Origin: Ramazzottius varieornatus
Taxonomy: Eukaryota > Tardigrada > Eutardigrada > Parachela > Ramazzottiidae
DNA length: 64,000 nt
Assembly (NCBI GenBank): GCA_001949185.1
Contig: BDGG01000015.1
Coordinates: 972,314-1,036,313 of the forward strand
Reading direction: 5' to 3'
Within the stretch, counting starts at the first letter, position 1. Every line of letters starts with the position of its first letter. Below are positions 12,059-23,020 of the stretch, piece after piece. The notes below the pieces were generated by a model. It was not told the origin of the DNA. It did not search any database and saw nothing but the letters and a program-made list of their open reading frames with translations. Both the position numbers and the translations under genes were made by a program.

Positions 12059-12568
12059 CACCGACTTCGGTACACTGTGTTTTGGCTGTTACCACCTGAA
12101 GAAATGGGAGATCACTTCAAGTCAGAACTCAGAAGCAAACTATGAGCAATCTTTGCTCCGCAGTCTAGAGAAACACGGTAACCGGAAGTCAGTCAGTGAG
12201 TCATGTCATAGACATACAGTATATTCATGATATGTCATACATATCCACATAAACATCACACTGCGGCTGATTCTGACGGATGATCCCTTCTCCAGTCAGC
12301 TCTCATGGCGACTTTAGAAGTTCTAGTCTCTCATCTGGAATATTCACTCGCGACAAAGACGACATCTTGCTGGAATGATCCCTTTGACAGAACTTCATCT
12401 GTACTACTTTGACCTTAATTGTTATGTTGATGGTACTGCAAGCTCGTTCATGGGTAGCAGCCAGAGTAGGCTATCGGAACCACTAGAACTAGACTGATTA
12501 CATGTATGGGAATGCTCCGCTTGTTGGTTGTTGGTGGATGATAAAAGCTCCTGCCGGCGGACAAGATA
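12059..12568. promoter_or_regulatory. Bidirectional promoter region COX18 / ceramide kinase
   Basis: The two genes diverge across about 510 bp, so both promoters must lie here. No TATA box, repeat or coding exon stands out. Confidence 0.45.
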
Positions 12569-15500
12569 ATGGATCAGGTTCCGGATTACGAACATGTAAA
12601 TACCTGCCTTTGTGACGGCATTAGATACGGCGTCGTGCTGGCGGAAGATAGGCTACAGCTCCGAGTTGGACCTGATTCCCCAGGTCAGCTTTGCCCAGGT
12701 TAGATAACTTGGATTATGGTTCCTGTCATTAACGTCGTTGACGAATCCATACTAACAGTCCGTCCCGATTTGCAGAAGGTCTGAACAAAGAGTACTTGTT
12801 CGCGGACATCTTGTCCGTTAAGATCATTGTCTCCGAGGTGGAAGAGCCTTCGTCAGCGTCGTCGGTTCTGTCGCGCTTGGACTTTTTCCCATTCCGAAAT
12901 GCATCGCCTTCTCCCAGACAAAATACCACCAACCAGTCAAAGATTGTCCTCTGCATTGCTCGGCGCCGAGAGCCCTGCAAATGGCGTCCGCACAGTCTGA
13001 TCCTTACCACGGAGAACCTCGCGTTTGGCCAACAGCTGTGTGACAGCCTTAAAGAAACGATTGCAGGTGCCGAAATTCCACTTCCGGTTGCCATATAGCC
13101 GTAACCCACCATAACCGTCTCACATATCTTTGCATTTTTTCGAGGTTCATCGAACCGTCCCAAACGACTAATGTTCTTCGGTGAGACCATGCAAATCGTT
13201 CTATCTTTTGAGTTTCGATGTTTTTTGTCGCTTGAATAGAATATAGATTTTGGCTTGCTAATTTTATGACAATTCTTTCGGCAGTGAACCCAGTGAGTGG
13301 CGGAGGATGCGCCCTCAAGATCTTCGAGAAGCGTGTCATTCCCATACTGAGAATGGTGGATACACGGTTCTCCTACATTGTCACAACGCACGCTGGACAC
13401 GCCAAGCAGTGGCTCCTCCAGGAACCGTGGAAAGCAGAAGGCTACGATGGGTAGTTATAAATATTCACGATTAATGAAATGTATGATACAATGTAGTCAG
13501 TCTAAGTGGCGGACGCTTCCAGCCAGTAGCAATGAGAATGTGCGCCGCTTTGGATATCGATTTTGCACGTTTCCCTTGCCGATTTTCTATCAGGTCGGTC
13601 GACATGAGTTTGCGTTTTGTGGAGGCGACTTTTGGTAACGTTTTTCCACCACGCCAAGAAACTTTTTCAGTTTGTGCGATGCCCAATAGTAACAACGAGC
13701 TCTCTACGAGTTTATTCAACTACAACCAAAGCGACCTAGCCGAAGGAGAAAATAGGAAAAATGATGTGAGCATCAGCGCTCAGTTTTGACCAGGGTACGT
13801 TCGCAATTGTTTTACGACAAAACCAGTTTCTACTTCCCCAGAAACGAGTCTGTGTGTCGTGCTGCTCAACTTTAACTACAAACCAAAGGCGATAGACTAG
13901 GCTGATTTTGAAAACAAAGTTTTGTGAAATTGCGAGGTGGTACGTAGAGCTTTTCTGTGTGTGCCAGTTCAACGGAGAGATAACTTCTTGGCTGTTCTTC
14001 CTCAGCTGGTCAACGAGAACGAGTGATGGTGCATTTTTATGACACATCGAGTATTTTTCTTTCAGGGTTCAAGGGTTCATAATTTTGCTTTCTCTAGGAG
14101 TGCAGAACAGATTGTTTTGTACCATTAATTTGTGGTTTTTGTCAGGATAAATTTCTACCTGGCTACATTCTTAGCCAAAGTGTCTCGAAGTAAACCGAAA
14201 CGGCTGTTTGACCGCACTGCCTTTTGGGCTGTTATCCCCTGTTATTTGCATAGTTTTTACACGTTAAGTTGAGCCACAAAAAGTTTTCTTGTAAAGTGGA
14301 GCAGAATTTTCAGAAAGCGGTAGTACCGAAAACTGTTTTTGGAAATTAACTGAGAGCGCGATCGAACTTTCAGGCATTCGTCAGAAGACTGTGGTTTGTT
14401 CTATGTTACAAACAAGAAACCACATCAAAATTCCGACCCAGTTCAACGATATGATTTTTGAAATTTACACTTCAGAAAAGCGCAGAGTCATATCGACCGA
14501 CCTGATGAGTGTGGTTCCCTCCGCGTAATCACATTAGGTCTTTCCTCCACAGACTTATCGCCGTCGGTGGCGATGGTATATTCAACGAGTGTCTGGAAGG
14601 TTTCATCCGGTCGGAACAGGACGAAGACGTTACCGTGACGTCGGATCTGACTCCCTCCGCGACGGCCACTTTAGGGATTATTCCCGCAGGTTCGCACTTA
14701 ATTGCTGTGATTCGCTGATGATGATCGCGTTTTTCCTTTTGACTAACTAGCCTGAAATGAAACGTGCAGGTTCGACTGACTCCATCGGCTACTGCATTGG
14801 ACTGGGAGACGCCTGCTCTGCCCTCATCCATGTTCTACTAGGTTGGTCCCGTACTGACGAACGTGCTCTAATGGCTGTACCGGAAGTGCAGGTAAATTGG
14901 TCATGTTGTTGATGCTATTTTGTTTATTGGCTGCAGGGCGTTCGATGAAGTTGGACGTGGGTGCAGTCTTCCAAGAAGCTTCAGGCTGCCTGCTGCGCTT
15001 CTTTTGCGCCTTCCTGGGTTACGGATTCTTCAGGTAAATATGAAATTTCTTACACGGTGGTCTATTAACCGAGTTATTTTCTTGAGTTCTTCGTACAATG
15101 GAGAGGTCGGCAAACAAACTTGACCAGGTTGTTTGTGCAAGTGGCGCACGATCTCGGTGTTATTGATTGAAAGCGTGCGCCACTTGGGGAAAAACGATCT
15201 TGTCCACTTTGAGTGTTTTCCCCAAGTGGCGTACGTGTCGAGTGTTACTGGCTGGAAGCGTGCGCCACCTTGGAAAATGATCCAATCGATTTTTCTTCCC
15301 TTTTTCTCACAGTGATACGCTGAAGACCAGTGAGAAACGCTGGCTGCGGCGTTACTTCGGCAAGACTCGCTACACGCTCGCGGGCGCCCAGACATTCTTC
15401 CGTAACAAGTCGTACGACGGCCACGTTACGTACAAAACGGGCGACGCGAATCCCTGCAACTCCAGTAGCGACCTGGACCCAGAATACCCCGACGTCGGAG

Positions 15501-16171
15501 TCTTCTGTGCGAAAGACTGTACCGTCTGTAGCGTGACTGACATAACGAGCCCCGAAGTACCACAGAGCCCTAACTCGCCAAGCAGCCCAGACGTGTTTGA
15601 GAGTACAGAAAGCCCCATGTTAAGTTCGATCGAGGCAGACACAGTCGAGTTGGTCGGTACTTCCGACACGGAAGTCACAACATCGTCCGAAGACTGGAAT
15701 AACATCTCCGACAAGTTTAGTAATGTCATAGCTGTCAGTCTGTGTTGTGGGTCGGCCAAGTCGCCCAGAGGTCTGGCGCCCGCTTCGCACTGTGGCGATG
15801 GTCGGTTGGATGTCTTGTTGGTTCGTGCCATCGGTCGGGTCAAACTGTTGAATTACTTGGTGTCGATTTCACGAGGCATCGGACCAAAGCGGGTCTTGGG
15901 CAAGAACCTACGAGCTTATAGGGTGTCGGAACTGATCTTCCGCACCACAAAGAAGCCGAAGGAGAACGAAGGTGGTGGCAGGGAAGCAAGTATGGCTGTT
16001 GCGTCGACTGTGTGGAACTGCGATGGAGAAATCATCACCGAAGCCGACATCCATGTCAAGTAAGGCTGCTTTCCATCGCTCGCTTGACTGCTCATTTCTC
16101 ACGTGTGTTTTGTTTCTTGCAGAGTATATCGCCAGTTAATCACAATTTTTGGCAGCGGAAGAGAATTCTGA
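12569..16171 (+). CDS. CERK: Ceramide kinase
   Basis: Ceramide kinase phosphorylates ceramide to ceramide-1-phosphate. Exons: 12569–12683, 12776–13066, 13285–13450, 14553–14699, 14770–14841, 14937–15033, 15313–16059 and 16123–16171. The catalytic core shows NPVSGGG, the nucleotide loop AVGGDGIFNE and LG-II-PAGSTDSIG, the diacylglycerol-kinase-type signature. CAKDCTVC fits the CxxxCxxC motif specific to ceramide kinases and separates this from sphingosine kinase. SPRGLAPASHCGDG and VWNCDGE are further CERK matches. A Ser/Thr/Pro/Glu-rich insert of about 60 residues (~15540–15720) follows the Cys motif and looks disordered. Introns 13451–14552 and 15034–15312 hold hairpin repeats. The last exon supplies only 16 residues and ends GREF. 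Confidence 0.93.
13504..13551. repeat. Intronic hairpin repeat (CERK intron 3)
   Basis: Diverged copy with arms TAAGTGGCGGACG and TGTGCGCCGCTTTG and the shared CCAGCCAGTA spacer. It lies in the 1.1-kb third intron; nothing else in that intron is recognised. Confidence 0.65.
15138..15273. repeat. Paired intronic hairpin repeats (CERK intron 6)
   Basis: Two hairpins in tandem, 15138–15186 and 15222–15273, each with CAAGTGGCG(C/T)ACG and CGTGCGCCAC arms and TTATTGATTG or TTACTGGCTG in the spacer. The left flank GAGGTCGGCAAACAAACTTG resembles the outer arm of the full-length copy. Confidence 0.8.
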
Positions 16172-16798
16172 TAGAATACGCAAAATTTCTTCGTCAAGGT
16201 TTTTACTCTCCTTTCTTGGAAAGAGAATTTCTCTTTTCATCATTCCCACATCTCTGCGTGACCACACGAAAAGCTTCTTCCGCTTTCCGCTTTCTCCTGC
16301 GTTTCCAGTTTTATCACCTACTGTTTTCAACCAACTTTTATCTCTGCGGCCTTTTGCCCCTTTCGAAATTTACTTCCTGTGCGAATCTCGGTGTTATCAT
16401 GACTATGCCTCAATGTCCCTTCTCAATGTTTTATCCCAAGCTTTCCGAAGGTTGTTTCGTCCGTCTCTGGTACTCCGTGTTCGTGCTTTATGCGAAAAAA
16501 AATTCAGTATAACAGGAATTGTGTACGAGTACAATGAATAATCTAAGATTAAAATAGAAACGCAACAGGCTAGATAACACTGGAATTCACAGAATTTCGA
16601 TGCGAGATGAAGAGTACTGACTGCTGCAAATGTCCCCGAGGTATGATCGATGAAGAACAAAAAGTATACAGTTATAGTTTGACTTGATCACGACACGGGT
16701 GAACATGCTTGCTTTGTGCAGTTATGATAATCGGAAAACGCTATTTTCTAACGCAGCGAGTGCCACGATGGTACAGAGCAATTGTCCATTTAGTTCTT
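16172..16798. other. Convergent 3' region CERK / Bax inhibitor-1
   Basis: 3' UTRs of the two converging genes. A frame of about 130 codons is open on the plus strand but has pyrimidine-rich, low-complexity sequence and no family resemblance. Nothing else is seen. Confidence 0.5.
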
Positions 16799-18125
16799 TC
16801 GCTTTCGTTCGCTGGTGTTGCGGTTGTTCTCCTTGCTGGCCAGCAGCACCAGGATGTGCTTGAACATGCTGACGGCGTCGATGAACAGATCCAACTAGAA
16901 AGAAATCCCCACCTAAGAGTCAGCAGGAGATGTGAGAAGAGCTGGAGACTAGTGAGAAGCTTACCGCGTGCTTGATGTGATCGGTGTCGCCGTGTCGGCG
17001 CTTCAGCACGATCATCTGTGTGTCGTACAGGACAAATCCGCAAACGGCGACCAAGCCAATGTAAATGCTGATCTGCAACAACCAATAATTGATTAATCCC
17101 CAATAGTCATTCATTATCCTCCATAGTGTCATCCTACAAAACCCAGGGTAGAGATAGACAGGCTTACATCAAAGGCCATTTGCGATCCAGTGAAGATCTG
17201 GTACAGACGAACGACGGCGTTGACCATCAACAAGGACGATAATGTGCCTACAAGTAAACCCACCGCAATTAACCGAAGTGTTGCAAATTGGGAGGTCAGC
17301 AAATGAATTCGCTACAAATCGACACGTCAAGTGGCGCACGTTATCGGTATTATTGGCTGGTAGAGTGCACCACGTGCAAAAGGGATCCTGCCGAGTTCTC
17401 AAGTGGCGCTTCTCCCATTGTTATTGGCTGGAAGCTTGCGCCACTTGGAAAAACGATCTGGGTCAAATCATTCGCGAAAGTTACTGTTACTGAACAACGA
17501 AGTACGAACTCACCTCCGAGATAGATGAACTGACGCTGGTTTCCGCTCAACAAGGAAGCCAGGGTGAAGCAGGTGAAGATAGTGGCTGTTATCATGGCTG
17601 CCGTGAAGATCAAGGCGGGATTGATACGCGCCACCACCTCCAGCAAAGGTCCCATCATCATTCCTACAACACAAAAACACGCGAGTCGACCTATGATCTA
17701 TATGAACGGGCATGGTTATCTGCGCACCCACCCATTAGAGCAGCGACGCCCATGAAAACGGCCATGCGTTTGTCTTGATTCTGAGGAGTGACGGGCATGG
17801 AGACGAGGTAAATTGTCATGCCGATCATGCCGATCATGGAGAGGAGACCGCAGAAGGCTTCAGGGATAATGCCTTGCATGACCATGAAGGAGGTGGTTGA
17901 GCAGACCATCAAGGCCATGGCCAGCGCTCCATAGACGCGCGTCAAGTGCTCTTGGACAGGTTTCTCCAGTCTACAGTCAATCAACAATCAAACGACCATA
18001 GAACAAGAGCCACGTCAGTCAATATTCGGGGATTCCAGAGCGCCTTACGCTGAGAAATCCAAGAGTCCTTTCAGGTTGAATCCAGCGCTGTTCTCGCTCC
18101 TGACATCTCGTCGGAGAAAGTCCAT
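16799..18125 (-). CDS. TMBIM6: Bax inhibitor-1 (TMBIM6)
   Basis: Bax inhibitor-1 is an ER-resident multi-pass protein of the TMBIM family that conducts a pH-sensitive Ca2+ leak and restrains cell death. Exons: 18049–18125, 17732–17970, 17514–17663, 17168–17247, 16965–17072 and 16799–16894. Successive hydrophobic segments are visible; conserved pieces include FSALEKPVQEHLTRVYG, GMMMGPLL, LYDTQMIV and LDLFIDAVSMFKHIL. The C-terminus is basic (SERKRKN), as required for ER function in the family. About 250 residues, close to the human 237. ATG at 18125 begins MDFLRRDV. The third intron (17248–17513) carries two hairpin repeats. Confidence 0.93.
17290..17480. repeat. Paired intronic hairpin element (TMBIM6)
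   Basis: Two hairpins at 17328–17375 and 17400–17447 enclosed by outer arms GGTCAGCAAATGAATTCGC on the left and GGTCAAATCATTCGCGAA on the right. The spacers carry TATTGGCTGG and TTATTGGCTGG. This copy best shows the two-hairpin architecture and its outer terminal inverted repeats. Confidence 0.8.
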
Positions 18126-19091
18126 GGTTTACCAGTTGGTTAGTCGACGGAGGACGTCAAAATCTACAATGAGAAAAGCGTGACAAACGAAATTGATTCT
18201 TTTTCTCGAACAATCGATGGAAGATGGACTAGCCTCCGAAGAATAAACTTTGCTGCCAAGTTACCTCTCCTTGTCAGGGTGAAATAGCACACGGATGTCC
18301 AAAGGTCAGAACGATGAAACTCTGGAAGATACAAGAGGAGCAGAGAAATTCAGTGAATTTATTGCACGGCAATGGAGAAGTGAATGAAGAAGACGATACG
18401 CTATCAGATCGCGATATGAACGGAAAACCTGATGCAAACACCAAGCCGTCCCGCAGGCCATGTGGTTTACGAGAGCGAAGGATAGCGGACTAAGTTAGCT
18501 GAGCGGTCAGCAGTGACGGTACGGATCGATCGCAACCAACAGCCATCAGAAGGCGTGGCCTGCTACATTACATGATCCACACATAATGTCTTATGACATG
18601 ACAGTGCGGTTTCGAAAAGGAACGAACTTTCGAAATGAGGAACCTCTGGACCTTCTGCGAGCTTGACTGGTCGGCTGGTCTGAGTTCACCGAAAAACTCC
18701 CGACCAGATATCGTAATGGCAAGCAGCAAGTGGACTGCAGAGTTTTGTTTCCCAATTGAAGCAATATTCCCAGTTCAGAATCGCTGTAAGTTGCATAGAG
18801 ACTATATATGAGGCCGGAAGTCCTTGGAGCCATCTTCCGCTACACAAGCATGCAGTTTAACTCTTCTGCATGTTTGCAGTAAACAGCATCAGTCTATGTT
18901 CCAATATTTGGCCAGAGGAGCAAACGTTCTACTTTGACGCAAATTATTACATTTGATTGACTTCATGGAATGGTGAGTCTTTGGCCAGTTTATTCCACAC
19001 TTTCTCAAGCCGGACATTGGTTTCTAGCCTCCAAAGTTATTACAGGTATGGTTTGTTTTCGAAAGATCCGTTAATAAGAGTGATATAATGG
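18126..19091. other. Divergent intergenic region
   Basis: Upstream of Bax inhibitor-1 (−) and of the orphan membrane protein (+). A possible short exon ATGGAATG with a GTGAGT donor lies near 18967–18974, but it does not join any downstream frame. No other feature seen. Confidence 0.45.
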
Positions 19092-19493
19092 ATGAGACAG
19101 TGTCGGTCTTGTGTAGGTATCGCAATGCTTGATTACTTCCTCATTGGGATGATCTCGGCCGTGTCGGCCTTTGTGGGCAGCGTCTTATCCAAGGATCCGC
19201 ACGTGAGCGAGTTCCTGTCAGACATGAGCTTCCTTGTCATGTACGCCATGCTGGCCGTTTGTTGCAGCCAAATGATATGTAATTCCTTAAAGTTTAGCGC
19301 CAAGAACCCTGGCTCCGTCATGGTGATGGCGGCTACTGTTCTCGTCGGCGTTCTAGCCATGGCCACCTGCCACAACAATAAGCTGGTCATGTCCCTCGCC
19401 AACAGCTTTGTACCCCTCAAAGATACCATTACCAATTATGCCAGCAGTTTTTGGAGAAACCAGCAGACCGTTGTAAAAGGGGTAAAAGTTTGA
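19092..19493 (+). CDS. Orphan small multi-pass membrane protein
   Basis: A single open frame of 133 residues with no recognised family. At least three strongly hydrophobic segments are visible: MLDYFLIGMISAVSAFVGSVL, SFLVMYAMLAVCCSQMI and GSVMVMAATVLVGVLAMAT. The C-terminus is polar (SFWRNQQTVVKGVKV). Both ATG 19092 and ATG 19131 are possible starts; the second sits just before the first hydrophobic segment. A GTAG immediately before GTATCGC could instead be an acceptor, with an upstream exon not found. It lies alone between two minus-strand genes. Coding status rests on length and regular hydrophobic periodicity only. Confidence 0.5.
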   Translation: MRQCRSCVGIAMLDYFLIGMISAVSAFVGSVLSKDPHVSEFLSDMSFLVMYAMLAVCCSQMICNSLKFSAKNPGSVMVMAATVLVGVLAMATCHNNKLVMSLANSFVPLKDTITNYASSFWRNQQTVVKGVKV

Positions 19494-19870
19494 AGCATCC
19501 TCCCGCTTTATTTTCTGGACGTCTCGTTGTCTTCTGCTTCCAGTCTTTTGGATACGTTATAATCTTTGACTTCCACGGTTACCTCTATAGATGCTTGACT
19601 ATATGAGCGGGTACGTAATGGCAAAGCTCTTCTGGTTGAAAAACCAAGGACAATAAAGCAGTGGTTTGTGTTGGTCTCATCGAATTGCTCCAACACAAAA
19701 TCATGAGAGATTAAGCAGAACGTAGGATAGTTTAAAAAGCCGGCCATTAGAATAATACCTTCCGTTTTGCGGTAAACGATCAAATTTGATCCGAATTTCA
19801 ACCGCACTCGATAGGCATCACAGAAAAAGGAGAATGCCAAAAATAAGGAAAAATTGGAAAGATCAGACTT
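19494..19870. other. 3' region between orphan and SLC17 gene
   Basis: Converging 3' ends. A minus-strand frame of about 110 codons is open here but resembles no family and probably is 3' UTR of the transporter. Confidence 0.4.
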
Positions 19871-22017
19871 TTACATATTGACGGCAGTGGAATCTTCTGG
19901 TATGGTGGCCAAAGGCGTATCTTCCGTAGGTACCGGTAAGATACTGTTGAGCGAGGTGGCTGGCGGTATCTGCCCAAGGGCGTGGAGCGCTTGAAACTCG
20001 GCCAAATGGTTAGCGGCCATGCTACTTCTCCTCCTCTGTTGTTGCTGATTAGCCGCAGCCAGGCTACTTCTCCTTCTTTCCTGCCTTATTTCCAGCGTAC
20101 CATCCATGGCGATGACCGGCTGACTATCCGGCGTCGGCGGAATCCACGGCGTCACACTGCTCTTTCTTCTGGCCATACCCTCGCCCGGAAGTGGCCGTAC
20201 TGCACCTTCCAGCAGCTCGGCCGTCTCCGGCGCGATTCGGTTCTTCGAGAAGGTCTTGCCGGTCCTGTTGTCCCAGTTCTGCAGTTGGCCCGATGCGAAG
20301 AAGGCATAAAAGATGGCGGCCATAAAGTAGAGTGCGGCGGCGATGATGAAGACTTTGTACCAGGCTGAAATACGGTGGGCCTCGTCGCCGACGGTCAAAA
20401 CTCCGGCCACGGTCGGACCGATGATGCCGGTGATGGTTGATATGGTGTTGCAGATGGCGTAGAGAAGACCGGCATGACTGGGCGAGATGTCGTTAAAGTT
20501 GACGCGGAAACCCAGGGTTGAGATACCGGTCATACCGATGGCCATAGCTAAGAGGGCTATGATACCGGCTGGGTCACATCCAACGACTGGGATGAGAAGG
20601 AGGAAAATGCCGGGTATGACCAGGCCGAGGACGGTGGCGGTCTTGCGAAAGTTCGTGACGGTCATCTTCTGGTGGGTGATGATGTAGTCGCCGACGGGAC
20701 TGAGGAAGACGATGACGAACCACATGACGATGTAGGGGATGGAGGACATGATGGCGTTGTTGGTCAGGCTAAAGTGCAGGACGTCGCGCAGGTACAGTGG
20801 AACGTCGGACAGGAGGGTGTAGAAGCCCCAGTCGGAACACCAGCAGACGACAATCAGCGACCAGAATGGCATGGAACGGACCACAGCTCTCCAAGGAACC
20901 TACAAGACCAAGCCTACCGCACCTACGTGGTTTTTCGCTCTTACGACCATATAACCTAGATCAATGTAAGGAAACGTTGTCACGACTTGCAGTAAAGCAT
21001 ATATAGTTGTCTACTGTGGTGCCGAAAAAACGGAAATACCCAAAAAAATGCATGAAAAGTCATGTAAACTGGTGGCAACTTGAAGACTGGCTTACCTTGG
21101 AAGCTTGGTTTCCCATGGCGGGAGCGCCGATAGAGGAGATGATGTAGCTTCGTTCCATGGCTGTGATATGCGGATGGTGCTCCGGAGAATCAAAGACAAA
21201 GAGCATCCAGGGAATGACGAAAGCCAGGCCGATGGCCCCGAAAAGGTAGAACATGTACTCCCATCCGTAACCACTGCCAATGTAGCCACAAATAATATTG
21301 CCCAGGACGGTTCCCGCTTGTGTACCGGCAGCCGCCACCGACAACATCAACGTCCGTTCTTGTGGAGGAGCCCAACGACCAAAGATGGCGGGTAATAACG
21401 GAAAACAAATTCCCTACAAACACTGTGGTCAACTTCAACGACATAAAGGAGAAAAAATGGGCGTGACTGCCTGACAAGGCCAAATATACCTGCGATAAGC
21501 CGGCAAGCGCTCGGATGCCAGAAAGAGCCGCTGGACCATCCCATGAGCGAGCCGCTACCGGCGCCAGTAATGTAAATACTCCCGTCGCACCGATACCAAT
21601 GGCAAACAATACTTTAGCTCCGATAAAGCCGGCCAAGTAACCGGAAGGTATTTGCGTGACCAGGTATCCATAATAGAAAGAACTGAGGATCTGACCTTCG
21701 GTCGTTGAGTCCCATTCAAACTCTCCTTGCTGAAAAAGAGAAAGCCTAGGTTTAGGCCTACTCCACACCACAGAAAATATAGGTTTGCTGACCGTATATG
21801 TAGGATCTGACGTTTTGGTTGCAGGAGGAGGACACATATCTTTGTCTTCTTGCACGCTGTCAGAGTCAGTTGGCGGTACATGGGCGACCATCTGAACAAG
21901 CGCAAGACTAAAGGTTCCTCTCATGGAATAACAGATCAAATTGGCAAAAAAGGCCATGATGGTTATGACGAAGCGCTGATGAAGAGCCGGGTTGAAGGTG
22001 TTGGCCCATTTCCCCAT
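19871..22017 (-). CDS. SLC17-type MFS anion transporter
   Basis: SLC17 proteins (sialin, vesicular glutamate and Na-phosphate transporters) are 12-helix major facilitator carriers. Exons: 21793–22017, 21490–21729, 21096–21413 and 19871–20899, about 603 residues. The fold is evident: first helix FVITIMAFFANLICYSMRG; a Pro/Asp-rich luminal loop; GQILSSFYYGYLVTQIPSG(Y), the family signature between helices 2 and 3; ERTLMLSVAAAGTQAGTVLG; and DWGFYTLLSDVPLYL-DVL. The N-linked loop and helix 2 motif place it in SLC17 rather than other MFS groups, but substrate cannot be assigned. The C-terminal tail of about 130 residues is cytoplasmic and low-complexity, with three Arg-Arg-x-Ser sites. Start ATG at 22017. 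Confidence 0.88.
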
Positions 22018-23020
22018 TTCATCAAATGCACCTTAGTGAAAGCAACAATAAATCATCCCGCTTCCAGAGGATAAACGGTCATTTTCTGAAATGAATTTCC
22101 TATAAACAGTCGCGGAAAGATTCTTGACCCGCAAACGACAAGGCTCGACAAGCAATCACCCTTGACAAGTTTTAAAAGCTCCTAAAAGTCTTATCATCCA
22201 ATGCTAGGAATACAGTACAAGACAACAAGGAAGTGATGCAGTCTATGTCACACTGGACGAGAGCGAGTCTGATGGACAGTGGTCCTCCATTGCCCACATC
22301 CAACTTAGCAACAGGTCCTGGCCATTACCTTCAAAGAAGGGAAACTCTGACAAGAGCCGTGCACACTCCAGTGTTGACACAGAGGAAGTGCGTGGAAAGG
22401 ATCCGCATCCTTGACAAGTTTGTTCGACACCTGGGCAAAGTCTGTCTGACCTCAGATCCTAGCGAGTAATTCAAAAATGATCCTAGGCAGCACGTCACAG
22501 TCTGCTATAGAAGAGACATTTTAATGCGTAAAAGTTAGTACAAGGTAGAAAGATTCAGACAAAGTAAACCACAGGAAAAGGAAAAGAGAATCCGACAACG
22601 AAGATTGACAAGTGGAGAAAATCAACGGAGAGCTGAGCCACACAACAGGAACATTCGCCACCAGAAGTCAAATCTCCAGACGACTACTCTAAAAGACGCT
22701 CTTCTGCCATAGCAGTCGCACACAACAGACAGGGCCAGTATAATAATTTAAAGACTTGGATACAGCATTCAAGAAAACACACTTCACCACACGTGACAGA
22801 AACACAAGAAAAAAAGAGGCTATTGGTTCTGGATGAAGTGAAGGTACTGGTCATAAATATTGGGGAAACTGGAAAACAGGGCTGCCCCCAACGTTGGGGG
22901 AACAACCGAAGTAACATAAGGAAATAACAATTGGTCGAACAAGAATGAATACCGATAAAAAAAGTCTGCACAACAGCAGCGCCAAGTTAAAGTTTTCCCC
23001 TCAGAGAACACTTCCTCTCT
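22018..23020. other. Spacer / probable 3' UTR of NHL gene
   Basis: Between the SLC17 start and the stop of the NHL gene. Likely long 3' UTR of the latter plus the SLC17 promoter. Contains a 16-bp perfect palindrome CCCCCAACGTTGGGGG at 22885–22900. No exon supported. Confidence 0.45.

Noticed and set aside
15138-15273. Closely spaced hairpins resembling a CRISPR array
   Set aside because: Units are palindromic, diverged, intronic and dispersed among genes; the genome is eukaryotic.
15533-16063. Independent plus-strand gene starting near 15533
   Set aside because: The frame is simply the long seventh exon of ceramide kinase.
19508-19840. Minus-strand frame of 110 codons downstream of the SLC17 gene
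   Set aside because: No family resemblance, begins beyond the SLC17 stop, and is best explained as 3' UTR.
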